DNA of 36,453 nucleotides from Synechococcales cyanobacterium PMM_0083 (GTDB lineage: Bacteria > Cyanobacteriota > Cyanobacteriia > Leptolyngbyales > Leptolyngbyaceae), in assembly GCA_949127665.1 (NCBI GenBank), contig CASBQE010000161.1:1-36453 (forward strand). The letters run 5' to 3'. This document shows positions 8,414-15,416 of the stretch, in pieces. The notes under the pieces were generated by a model. The model was not told where the DNA came from, did no database searches, and was given only the letters and a program-made list of their open reading frames with translations. The translations under genes were made by a program, and so were the position numbers. Each line of letters starts with the position of its first letter. Position 1 is the stretch's first letter.

Positions 8414-9511
8414 TTATTCCGGCACGATCGCGACTTTAATCACCTTGCGATCGCGCATGTCTTCAAACACTTGCTCTAGATTGCTGAGGGACTGTTCGCC
8501 ACTGAGCAGCAGTTCAAACGGCACAGCACGACTAGCTAAAAGATTCAGGGCTGCCCGAACGTATTGAGGCGTGTTATGAAAAACGCCTTTGAGGGTGAGT
8601 TCGCTGTAGTGAAGTTGGTCTGTGTTAACTGTGATCGTCGTATCGCGGGGGCAGCCACCAAACAGGTTCACCGTGGCACCTGGACGGGCACAGGCGATCG
8701 CCATTTCCCACACAGAAGGAACCCCGGTCGCCTCAATTACCACATCGGCTCCCCAGCCATCGGTCAGGTCCTTGACCAATGCCGGGACATCTTCAACCTG
8801 CTTGTAGTTAAAGGTTTTCACTGCACCCAACTTTTCGCCGACTTGCAAGCGGGAGGCGTTGCCGCCAAACAGAAAAACTTCGGAGAAGGGCGCGGGGTGA
8901 GGGGTGAGGGGCGAAGGGGCAATCCAGTCGCCTCTCCCGGACGATAGCGCGGCAACGAACATGAGACCGATAGCGCCATCCCCCAAAATTACGACGCGAT
9001 CGCCGGGTTTTACGTGCGATCGGGCGGCTCCGTGCAGCACACAGGCGAGTGGCTCGGTCATGGATGCCAAGTCATAAGGCAAATCGTCTGGAATGGGTAG
9101 CAGGTTGTGCTGCACGATCGCTGCGGGAATTTTGAGATACTCCGCAAAGGTGCCGTTGTTAAACAGCAAATTTTGGCAGAGGGAATATTCGCGCTTCCGG
9201 CAGAAAAAGCAGGTCATGCAAGGAGCAGAGTTATTGGCAACCACGCGATCGCCTAGATGCCAGCCTTCTACGCCTGCGCCCAACGCCACAATTTCTCCCG
9301 CTGCTTCATGCCCAAATGGGGTCGGTGGCTTTAGCATCTTGGCATGTCCGCCCCTGCGCCACACTTTCAAATCGGTGCCGCAGGTGGTCGCCGCTTTCAC
9401 GCGAATCACGACTTCTCCAGCAGCAGGAGTGGGGTCTGCAACCTGCTCCAGCCGTAAGTCTTCTTTGCCATACAGTAATGCAGCCAACACAGGGCGATCG
9501 CTCCAACTCAA
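8414..9511 (-). CDS. Zinc-dependent MDR alcohol/polyol dehydrogenase
   Basis: A medium-chain NAD(P)-dependent dehydrogenase of the sorbitol/threonine dehydrogenase type. Catalytic zinc residues C44 ('TTCGTD') and H68-E69 ('GHEAAGE') are present, as are the four structural-zinc cysteines C98, C101, C104 and C112. The Rossmann motif 'ILGDGAIGLMF' spans 175-185. Directly after it, an insertion of about 20 residues ('GRGDWIAPSPLTPHPAPF') comes from a G-rich heptamer array and would lengthen the loop after the first Rossmann helix. Only a TTG start is available in frame before the conserved strand, so initiation at 9511 is assumed. It is the last gene of the minus-strand cluster, 21 bp after the molybdoenzyme. 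Its substrate and its role in that cluster are unknown. Confidence 0.85.
   Translation of the reverse strand: MSWSDRPVLAALLYGKEDLRLEQVADPTPAAGEVVIRVKAATTCGTDLKVWRRGGHAKMLKPPTPFGHEAAGEIVALGAGVEGWHLGDRVVANNSAPCMTCFFCRKREYSLCQNLLFNNGTFAEYLKIPAAIVQHNLLPIPDDLPYDLASMTEPLACVLHGAARSHVKPGDRVVILGDGAIGLMFVAALSSGRGDWIAPSPLTPHPAPFSEVFLFGGNASRLQVGEKLGAVKTFNYKQVEDVPALVKDLTDGWGADVVIEATGVPSVWEMAIACARPGATVNLFGGCPRDTTITVNTDQLHYSELTLKGVFHNTPQYVRAALNLLASRAVPFELLLSGEQSLSNLEQVFEDMRDRKVIKVAIVPE
8894..8921. repeat. Heptanucleotide tandem repeat (GGGGTGA)n inside the dehydrogenase
   Basis: GGGGTGA, GGGGTGA, GGGGCGA and AGGGGCA follow one another in the coding frame of the zinc dehydrogenase. This is an STRR-type array with the third and fourth units degenerate, and it encodes the Pro/Ser insertion near residues 190-210. 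Confidence 0.85.
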
Positions 9512-9532
9512 CCACCCGATAATCTTACAGGT

Positions 9533-10255
9533 CTACAGCCCTGCAAACCACTCGTAGCCAAAATCTTCCCAATAGCCCAGTTTCGATGGCAGTTGACTCA
9601 GCAGCGTCACCCGTGTCACCCACTTAGATTGTTTATAGCCCAGCTTGATCGGGGCTGCTAGTCTCAGCGGTGCGCCGTTTTCAATGGGCAATGGCTGACC
9701 ATTTTTTTGATACGCCAACATCGTTTGGGGATGCAGTGTGGAGGCAAGATCCCAGCTTTCGTAGTAGCCATCGGCAGACTCAAAGTAGGCATAGCGAACT
9801 GTGGATTTAGGCTGAGCGCGCCGAATGAGTTCACCCAAACTCACCCCGCCCCACTGGACGATCGCCGCCCAGCCTTCTACACACACATGCCGAATCACCA
9901 TTGAGGTCAGGGGCATTGACTGGATTTCTGCCAGACTTAGGCTCAAGGGTTGGGCGACATCGCCATCCACTATTAAGCGAAAAGTGGTGCGATCGAGGTT
10001 CGGTGTCGTATCAAACGAATTAATCAGCAGAGCTTCCGGCTCAATTGCGCTGACTGGAAACTCTGGCACCAACGCTTGCGGGTTGAGCAGCAACTCTTCC
10101 ACCCGTTGGTTGAGCGGATCAATCGTGGCTCCCACCTGCTCAGCAATGGAGGTGGAAGCACAACTGCCCAGCAGCAACCCCATGCCTGATAATCCAGAAA
10201 GCTGTAACAATCTCCGACGGGTTAGCACTGGGCGAGGGGTTTGAATAATTGGCAT
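9533..10255 (-). CDS. Exported molybdopterin oxidoreductase, sulfite-oxidase/MsrP fold
   Basis: A 240-residue protein with a twin-arginine leader ('LTRRRLLQLSG') ending in a possible lipobox ('LLLGSC', Cys32). It carries the Oxidored_molyb domain. Cys125 in 'RHVCVEGWAAIVQWGGV' is the expected molybdenum ligand of the sulfite-oxidase family, which includes MsrP (YedY), the periplasmic methionine-sulfoxide reductase. The ATG at 10255 is preferred. The track start at 10291 is a TTG overlapping the upstream stop, and the extra residues precede the Tat motif. The gene directly upstream encodes a b-type cytochrome that could deliver quinol electrons. Reductase activity on protein methionine sulfoxide is inferred from family and context; a sulfite or other oxyanion substrate remains possible. 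Confidence 0.85.
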   Translation of the reverse strand: MPIIQTPRPVLTRRRLLQLSGLSGMGLLLGSCASTSIAEQVGATIDPLNQRVEELLLNPQALVPEFPVSAIEPEALLINSFDTTPNLDRTTFRLIVDGDVAQPLSLSLAEIQSMPLTSMVIRHVCVEGWAAIVQWGGVSLGELIRRAQPKSTVRYAYFESADGYYESWDLASTLHPQTMLAYQKNGQPLPIENGAPLRLAAPIKLGYKQSKWVTRVTLLSQLPSKLGYWEDFGYEWFAGL

Positions 10256-10280
10256 AGCAGTAGCCCTAGAGAATGAAAGA

Positions 10281-10892
10281 TTAACGGACAAAGATCGAGC
10301 GGATCAGCCGCATACTGCCAACCCGAAACGCCAGTAGAGAATGGATCAGCGTAAACCCAAGCACAATCGGCACTGTGATAAAATGAACGGTGCGGAGCGT
10401 TTGCCAACTGCCAAACAGACTTGCCAACCAGGGAAGTTGAGCGGGTTTATACATGGCTAGCCCACTGGCGATCGCCAGCAGCAGGATTGGAATAATCGCC
10501 GTATATACGACCCGATGCCATGCATAGGTTTTACGCTTGGCATTTTGCGACACTTGCAGCGCCTTCAAATCACTGCTAGACACGTAGCGCTGCTGCCAGC
10601 GACGAGAGATGAGAATGAATAGCCCATACGCCAGCAGGTTAAGCGAATACACCCACATAAAGGTGAAGTGCCAATCTCGCCCCCCTGCCAACCAGCCGCC
10701 TAAGAGCAACCCTTTGGGAAAATGCCATCCCTCCCGTCCGCCAAATACTGGATTGGCATTGTAAATTTGCAAGCCACTGCTCATCATCAGCAACAGACTA
10801 ATAATATTGACCCAGTGAAAGGCTTTCGCAAAGATTGCCTGTTTGGGGACGACCGCTTTTTTCGGTAATTTGGCAGGCTGGGAAATTGTCAT
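10281..10892 (-). CDS. Four-helix b-type cytochrome, b561/thiosulfate-reductase-like
   Basis: A 203-residue integral membrane protein. Four hydrophobic helices carry regularly placed histidines: H26 ('KAFHWVN'), H75 ('DWHFTFMWVY'), H126 ('AWHRVVY'), H170 ('RTVHFITV') and H184 ('LIHSLLAF'). This fits bis-histidine haem b binding in the dihaem cytochrome b561 / hydrogenase-type b family. It is probably the quinol-linked membrane subunit that feeds the molybdoenzyme encoded 25 bp downstream. It is not recognisably the ferric-reductase-fold MsrQ (YedZ) that normally serves MsrP. Nine bases separate it from the DM13 gene, so it is surely cotranscribed. Confidence 0.82.
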   Translation of the reverse strand: MTISQPAKLPKKAVVPKQAIFAKAFHWVNIISLLLMMSSGLQIYNANPVFGGREGWHFPKGLLLGGWLAGGRDWHFTFMWVYSLNLLAYGLFILISRRWQQRYVSSSDLKALQVSQNAKRKTYAWHRVVYTAIIPILLLAIASGLAMYKPAQLPWLASLFGSWQTLRTVHFITVPIVLGFTLIHSLLAFRVGSMRLIRSIFVR

Positions 10893-10901
10893 GAATAATC
10901 T

Positions 10902-11417
10902 CTACTTGCCTAAGCTGGCGTAGCCGAATGTTGCATTAAATTTGCGGCACCAAATCGCCACGCTAGAGAAATTCTCTGGCTTCACCGATTGAGGCAGCGC
11001 ATACCGTTGAGCGCCGGAAACCTTTTGCAGTTTTGCCACCGCCACATAATCTTTTTCTTTAATGCCAGTGATGGGTGGCTGACCAGTACGATACAAAATC
11101 ACGTATAGATCGGGACCTGCATCAGTCTTAAAGGTTTGGTCGAATGCCAGATAAGATTTGCCGCCTTCGTTGACCAGCATGACAGATCCCTGAGTGGGAT
11201 GTTCAGCTTTAACAAATTTGCCCGATCGCATTGCCATCGTTCCTGGCTTCATCATGCTGCCGCTAGGGTTTTTCATACTGCCTTCCGGCTTCATCATGCT
11301 GCCCTCTGGCTTCATAGCGGGAGCATTTTGAGAGCTAACAGATTGATACTCTGCAACTGTGACAACCGTAGTGATTGCAATCAGAGAAATCAGGCTAAAA
11401 AAGCGTTGCAATTTCAT
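10902..11417 (-). CDS. Exported Met-rich DM13-domain protein
   Basis: A 171-residue protein in three parts. A signal peptide ('FFSLISLIAITTVVTVA') is followed by a low-complexity methionine segment with repeats of the form M-K-P-E-G-S-M (8 Met in about 32 residues). The C-terminal DM13 domain ('SYLAFDQTFKTDAGPDLYVIL' to 'VAIWCRKFNATFGYASL') keeps the conserved Cys. DM13 domains are proposed to act in redox or electron transfer outside the cell; the bacterial role is unproven. The start is fixed by a strong AAGGAG 7 nt before the ATG at 11417; the track start at 11423 is a TTG. The Met segment recalls the Met/Lys repeat lipoprotein at the head of the same cluster. Confidence 0.85.
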   Translation of the reverse strand: MKLQRFFSLISLIAITTVVTVAEYQSVSSQNAPAMKPEGSMMKPEGSMKNPSGSMMKPGTMAMRSGKFVKAEHPTQGSVMLVNEGGKSYLAFDQTFKTDAGPDLYVILYRTGQPPITGIKEKDYVAVAKLQKVSGAQRYALPQSVKPENFSSVAIWCRKFNATFGYASLGK

Positions 11418-11462
11418 AATCAAACTCCTTAAATAATTGATTTACTTGAATATCTGAACAAT

Positions 11463-12152
11463 TTACAAACGTGCGGCGGGAAATAGCGGTGCCAGCCAAA
11501 GCTGCACTTGCACATCCCAGCCCAACAAAATTGCGATCGCAGTTGCGGCGATCAATCCGCCACCAATCCGCTGGAGTGCCGCGCTGTAGGGACGTAATTT
11601 TAGGACTGAGCGCCCAACATATCGCCCAGAGTAAGCGATCGCCAGCAGTGGCAAACTCGCCCCCACGCCAAATGCCAGCAGCAGCCCAAAAACCTGTGTA
11701 ACCTCTTGCTGCACCGCTGCCAACACAACAATGCTGCCCAAAACGGGACCCGCACAGGGAGTCCACAGCAGCCCCAATTGAGTGCCCAGCAGAAACTCGC
11801 CCCATAGTCCAACCCGTTTAGGTTCTTTCAAACCGTCGAGCCGCAGATAGCTAAATAAGCGATAGCTCCAAGCTGGAAATAGCGCTAATAGACCTAGAAA
11901 CAGCAGCAGCACGATCGCAAAGGTTCTTAAGCCACTCGCGAATCCGGCAATCCATTGACTGGTAAATGCCAACAAGCTGCCTGCTGCGGCAAACCCACCG
12001 ACCAACCCCGCAACTAACGCCACCGCCCCATAGCGATGAGACTGAAGCGATCGCCCGACCAAAATCGGCAAAATTGGCAAGACACAAGGAGACAATACGG
12101 TTAGTATTCCAGCCAAAAACGCTAGCCCAACGGAAAGTGAGGAAGTAGACAT
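11463..12152 (-). CDS. ccdA: CcdA/DsbD-type transmembrane electron carrier
   Basis: A 229-residue polytopic membrane protein of the DsbD/CcdA family. These pass electrons from cytoplasmic thioredoxin to thiol proteins outside the membrane through two cysteines. Both are present: C23 in 'LSPCVLPILPILVG' and C133 in 'TPCAGPVLGS', on the first and fourth predicted helices. About six membrane segments can be drawn. The ATG at 12152 ('MSTSSLSVGLAF') is chosen over the TTG at 12167. The thioredoxin-like gene lies just upstream, and CcdA plus a DipZ-type thioredoxin is a known functional pair, fused in mycobacterial DipZ. It may supply reducing power to this cluster or to cytochrome c maturation; the context favours the former. 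Confidence 0.9.
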   Translation of the reverse strand: MSTSSLSVGLAFLAGILTVLSPCVLPILPILVGRSLQSHRYGAVALVAGLVGGFAAAGSLLAFTSQWIAGFASGLRTFAIVLLLFLGLLALFPAWSYRLFSYLRLDGLKEPKRVGLWGEFLLGTQLGLLWTPCAGPVLGSIVVLAAVQQEVTQVFGLLLAFGVGASLPLLAIAYSGRYVGRSVLKLRPYSAALQRIGGGLIAATAIAILLGWDVQVQLWLAPLFPAARL

Positions 12153-12209
12153 AAGCAGAAAGCTCAAGAGTTTTCAGGTGGCGGGTTTCAAGGATCAGAA
12201 ACCTGATTT

Positions 12210-12809
12210 CTATGTCAACAACTTCCGAATCATTTTGTCTGTTTCGTCGTAGGCACCTTCGCCAATATGGTCATAGCGAATAATTCCTTGGCGATCGGCT
12301 AAAAATAAGTGGGGCCAATACTCATTTTTATAGGCACTCCAGGTTTTGAACTGGTTGTCCATCGGCACGGCGTAGGTAATGCCATGCTTCTGTAATGCTT
12401 GCTTGACGTTGTTTACATCACGCTCAAAGGCAAATTCAGGCGTGTGAATGCCAACCACTTTTAGCCCTTTGGCAGCATATTGCTGATGCCAGCGAACTAC
12501 AGACGGGAGGGTGCGCTGACAGTTAATGCAAGCAAAAGTCCAAAACTGGATCAGCGCTACATTTCCTTTGAGGGAATCAACGGTTAGCGGCGGGGAATTC
12601 AGCCATTGAGAAATGCCCTGAAATTCTGGTAGGCGATTGGTAGAAGTGGCGGCAAGATTGGTCGTGCGATCGCTGACTGTTGCAGACGCTTGAGCGTCAG
12701 GCACAGACGATTCCTCATGAAGGCGACTAGCTAGGGTTACGCCACCAGCCCCGATGAGTCCTAAGCCAAGATAGGTCAACATTCGACGACGCTGTAAAAG
12801 AGAACTCAT
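12210..12809 (-). CDS. Exported thioredoxin-like protein (TlpA/DipZ type)
   Basis: A 199-residue membrane-anchored or exported thioredoxin. An arginine-rich leader ('LQRRRMLTYLGLGLIGAGG') precedes a linker to about residue 60, then an AhpC/TSA-thioredoxin fold. The active site is C94-I-N-C97 in 'FWTFACINCQRTLP', the motif typical of the DipZ C-terminal domain. 'VVGIHTPEFAFERD' and 'WPHLFLADRQGIIRYDHIGEG' are also family-typical. It should take electrons from CcdA, encoded 57 bp downstream, and reduce disulfides or oxidised thiols in the periplasm. The leader could be Tat or a simple anchor; it lacks a perfect RRxFLK motif. Confidence 0.88.
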   Translation of the reverse strand: MSSLLQRRRMLTYLGLGLIGAGGVTLASRLHEESSVPDAQASATVSDRTTNLAATSTNRLPEFQGISQWLNSPPLTVDSLKGNVALIQFWTFACINCQRTLPSVVRWHQQYAAKGLKVVGIHTPEFAFERDVNNVKQALQKHGITYAVPMDNQFKTWSAYKNEYWPHLFLADRQGIIRYDHIGEGAYDETDKMIRKLLT

Positions 12810-12843
12810 AGAAATACCTGCAAGAAGGTTTGCATTAACTGGA

Positions 12844-13149
12844 CTACTGCTTCATGGCATCGCCTTCCTTTTTCATTGCGTCACCCTTCATCGCGCCGCC
12901 TTCTTTTTTCATGGCATCGCCTTTCATCGCACTACCTTCCTTCTTCATCGCATCGCCTTTCATCGCGTCACCTTTCATTGCGCTACCTTCTTTTTTCATT
13001 GCGTCGCCCTTCATCGCATCACCCGTGGTGCTTGCCGCAGGTGAAGCAGAAGTGCCGGGAGTTGCTTGATTGGCACCGCCAGAGCAAGAAGCCAAACCAG
13101 CGGTAATCACTAAACTTGCTGCCAAACCCAAAACTTTTAAGTTCATCAT
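12844..13149 (-). CDS. Met/Lys repeat lipoprotein (MXKDX-like), MrpX-type candidate
   Basis: The first gene of the minus-strand cluster encodes 101 residues. A lipoprotein signal ends in 'LASCSGG', and the last 55 or so residues are almost pure repeat: blocks of M-K-G-D-A alternate with M-K-K-E-G-[SGD]-A. All ten methionines of the repeat sit in an identical A-M-K context. It resembles the 'pentapeptide MXKDX repeat' family and, in logic, MrpX of Azospira, a methionine-rich periplasmic peptide that scavenges hypochlorite. I chose the ATG at 13149 because TTGAGAAAA precedes it and the signal peptide begins there; the track start at 13218 adds 23 unlikely residues. No catalytic domain is visible, so it is likely a sacrificial or metal-binding lipoprotein. 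Confidence 0.85.
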   Translation of the reverse strand: MMNLKVLGLAASLVITAGLASCSGGANQATPGTSASPAASTTGDAMKGDAMKKEGSAMKGDAMKGDAMKKEGSAMKGDAMKKEGGAMKGDAMKKEGDAMKQ

Positions 13150-13619
13150 TTTTCTCAAGCCTTTAGATGTATGTGTATTTGTGGGGCAAGAATCGTTTTT
13201 GTTCTTTCCTAGTGACATACGAATGGGTTAAGCGATCGGATTAAAGTTTTTTGCCAGGTTGCAAACGACCCGACTGATGTTCTTAATGGGTTCACATCCA
13301 GTCGCATCCAATTCTTGCTATCACACGTAATTTAGATAGGAAGTGATGTGTAGATTTGAAATTGTGGGTGTTTTCATGAACTAAAGTGAAATTCTTGAGC
13401 AAATAGCGTTTAGCCTAAATTGGGCATTGATTGGTTTCTTCTTTTTAGGCAGGACTTAGGCAAATCAACCGAATTTGCCCTCCAACCTCCAATTCTGGGG
13501 GATCTAGAGATCAAAGTCCCCCAGAATTGTGGGATCTAGGGGGCGAGTGCATAAGTCCTGTATCTAAAACTGCTGCTCAATCAGGGTTGATGTAGAACTT
13601 GTCTCAAAAACGTGAATCT
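13150..13619. promoter_or_regulatory. Divergent control region of the sigma/anti-sigma genes and the redox cluster
   Basis: This 470-bp region separates the minus-strand cluster from the ECF sigma gene, so both promoters must lie here. The half nearest the sigma gene is occupied by a palindromic mini-element (13450-13560). I could not identify a convincing pair of matching ECF-type -35/-10 boxes in both directions by eye. Confidence 0.45.
13450..13560. mobile_element. 111-bp palindromic MITE-like element
   Basis: The ends are CAGGACTTAGGCA (13450-13462) and TGCATAAGTCCTG (13548-13560), inverted copies with one mismatch. Inside, AATTCTGGGGGA (13491-13502) pairs perfectly with TCCCCCAGAATT (13517-13528). 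Small elements with GGACTTA-type ends are widespread in filamentous cyanobacteria. It has no coding capacity. It ends 59 bp before the sigma-factor ATG and so may alter that gene's promoter or leader RNA. Confidence 0.75.
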
Positions 13620-14198
13620 ATGAATTTCGAGCCTTCTGATTCGCCCCCAATTCCCACTGATGCGGAGTTGTTTCAGGCGATGCAAGCTAAACAGCACTCT
13701 GCTCTGGCGGCGCTTTACGATCGCTACGCTAGCCTAGTGTATAGATTGGCGTTGAGAGTTTTGCTGAATCCGCAGGAAGCCGAAGATTTGACTCAAGAAA
13801 TTTTTTTGAAACTTTGGCGCAGCAGCACCTATGACGTAAACCGAGGTTCTTTAAGCAGTTTTTTGACCACCTTGACGCGATCGCGGGCAATTGATCGACT
13901 CCGTTCACGCAGCAGCAATCTCAAGTCTCTTCAGCGCTGGGGCAACACCATGACCACTCAACCGCCGCCGACCACACCGTTTGAAGCCGCATCCATCCAT
14001 CAACGTTCGGAGCATGTACGCGATGCCTTGGCTGACCTGCCCGAAAAGTATCGACAAATCCTGGAGCTGGCGTATTACGAAGGGCTGAGCCAGTCAGAAA
14101 TTGCTGCCCGGTTAGAGATTCCCTTGGGAACGGTGAAATCCTGGTCGCGCCAAGGATTGCTCACCCTCAGAAAAACCTTACAGACCTGGATTGAATAA
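13620..14198 (+). CDS. ECF sigma factor (SigK-like)
   Basis: A 192-residue extracytoplasmic-function sigma factor with only regions 2 and 4. Region 2 holds 'ALYDRYASLVYRLALRVL', 'EAEDLTQEIFLKLWR' and 'SFLTTLTRSRAIDRLRSR'. Region 4 holds 'LPEKYRQILELAYYEGLSQSEIAARLEIPLGTVKSWSRQGL', including the helix-turn-helix. The ATG at 13620 is favoured over the TTG at 13599 in the track. The anti-sigma gene begins 7 bp downstream, which fits co-transcription. Its likely regulon is its own operon plus the divergent redox cluster, judged from arrangement alone. Confidence 0.92.
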   Translation: MNFEPSDSPPIPTDAELFQAMQAKQHSALAALYDRYASLVYRLALRVLLNPQEAEDLTQEIFLKLWRSSTYDVNRGSLSSFLTTLTRSRAIDRLRSRSSNLKSLQRWGNTMTTQPPPTTPFEAASIHQRSEHVRDALADLPEKYRQILELAYYEGLSQSEIAARLEIPLGTVKSWSRQGLLTLRKTLQTWIE

Positions 14199-14205
14199 TC
14201 GCGTT

Positions 14206-14961
14206 ATGGCTGAACCCATTTATCCTGAATCGTCCTATTCTGAACATTCGCACGAGCTAATGGCTGGTTACGTATTGGGCAATCTTACGTCTGAGGAAGC
14301 TGAAGAGTTGCAGCAACTCTTGGCTGCCCATCCCGAACTAGGCGAGGAAATGCACAGCCTGCAAGATGTGCTGGCAGCGATGCCCTACGCCCTACCGGAA
14401 GTGCAGCCTGCCGCAGCGGTGCGATCGCGCATTCTCACCGCTGCTCAAAATCAAGCAGTGCCAATTCGTCGGCGCGATCGCCGCCAGTCAATGATTCTAT
14501 GGGGCGGTAGCATTGCCGCCGTTCTCGCACTGGCGATGGGATTAGACAATTTGAATTTGCGGCAACAGCTTGCCACGACTCAAGCCAAGATTTCCTCCCA
14601 AAAAGACCTGATTGCCATGCTGCAAGCACCCCAAACTAAGTTGGTGAATTTAAAAGGCATGGATCAACTGGCGAAAGCGACGGGAAATGTAGTGATTACG
14701 CCGGGAGAAGCAGGGGCGATCGTCGTGCTGCAAGATCTGCCAACCCTACCACCCGGACAAACCTATAACCTCTGGGCGGTTGCCAACGGTCAAAAGGTTT
14801 CAGCGGGAAATTTCACCGCAAATCCCCAAGGCAGAGTATTTGTGAAGGTGCCTCTAACCTCAGCAACCAGCGATCGCGTCACCAATCTCGTTGTCACGAT
14901 CGAAGCTTCGCCTACACCAGTTTCGCCTCAAGGTCCGATGGTGATGACTAGCAGCCTGTAA
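14206..14961 (+). CDS. RskA-type membrane anti-sigma factor
   Basis: A 251-residue single-pass membrane protein. The cytoplasmic anti-sigma domain occupies about residues 10-90 ('HELMAGYVLGNLTSEEAEEL'). A membrane helix lies near 97-115 ('MILWGGSIAAVLALAMG'), then a short coiled segment ('LRQQLATTQAKISSQ'). The C-terminal extracytoplasmic RskA domain runs from 'GAIVVLQDLPTLPPGQTYNLWAV' to 'VTIEASPTPVSPQGP'. In this family the outer domain senses a signal and the sigma factor is freed by proteolysis or weakened binding. I see no zinc-binding HxxxCxxC motif, so direct redox sensing of the ZAS type is unlikely. The ATG at 14206 is used instead of the TTG at 14191. Confidence 0.9.
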   Translation: MAEPIYPESSYSEHSHELMAGYVLGNLTSEEAEELQQLLAAHPELGEEMHSLQDVLAAMPYALPEVQPAAAVRSRILTAAQNQAVPIRRRDRRQSMILWGGSIAAVLALAMGLDNLNLRQQLATTQAKISSQKDLIAMLQAPQTKLVNLKGMDQLAKATGNVVITPGEAGAIVVLQDLPTLPPGQTYNLWAVANGQKVSAGNFTANPQGRVFVKVPLTSATSDRVTNLVVTIEASPTPVSPQGPMVMTSSL

Positions 14962-14977
14962 AATGCGGTTTCTGCAA

Positions 14978-15400
14978 CTAAGGAATGAAACTTAAACAAG
15001 TTCGAGATATGGTAGTCAAATTTGCTGGAGAAAGCGCTTCCCAAAGATCTTTGTGAATCCAGGCGACATCGGGCGATCGATTCGCACCATTCGGCAGCTT
15101 AAAGATCGTCGAAGAATTGAAGATATAGCCTTGTCGAGTTTGCCGATTCCAAATTTCTACATCGGTGATTCAAGCCGCTTCTTGGTTGCCACTATCGTCG
15201 CCTACGGGTGCTATCACAATTAAGTCGCCAGTTAGCGATCGCTCAAACTGCCAGTCCTGATTGCGCTGGCACAGTTCATAGAACTGATCATCCGAAAAGT
15301 GAACCTCATCCAGATTGAGCGTCAGAACATTCGTTGTTTCTACAACTTTTCCAGAATGATGCTGGGATGGCGTTACTACAGCAAACCGAACGGGCGATTT
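14978..15400 (-). pseudogene. Uma2-family (DUF820) endonuclease-like pseudogene
   Basis: Read on the minus strand, the frame gives 'NVLTLNLDEVHFSDDQFYELC', 'DLIVIAPVGDDSGNQEAA', a TGA stop (15170-15172), then 'ITDVEIWNRQTRQGYIFNSS' and 'FKLPNGANRSPDVAWI'. These match successive motifs of the Uma2 fold (restriction-endonuclease-like, very common in cyanobacteria). An in-frame nonsense codon interrupts it, the C-terminal third with the catalytic Asp/Glu-x-Lys residues is missing, and no good start codon is visible. It explains most of the 455-bp gap after the anti-sigma gene. Confidence 0.8.
15361..15392 (-). repeat. 32-bp direct repeat, copy 1 (5' end of dead Uma2 gene)
   Basis: GCTGGGATGGCGTTACTACA and the following 12 bases match 16061-16092 at 27 of 32 positions, and weaker similarity continues to a HIP1 site in both copies. 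The two copies lie at the 5' ends of two adjacent minus-strand genes. Confidence 0.7.
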
Positions 15401-15416
15401 GGATCAAGGGCGATCG

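Noticed and set aside
12854-13106. Plus-strand ORFs with repeated Ser/Phe/Ile residues opposite the Met-repeat gene
   Set aside because: They are mirror frames of the DNA repeat; the minus-strand frame has a lipoprotein signal and a ribosome binding site.
13596-13624. GAACTT-N16-TCTATG, resembling an ECF autoregulatory promoter
   Set aside because: It would start transcription inside the sigma gene's ATG region, so it cannot drive the full-length protein; probably chance.
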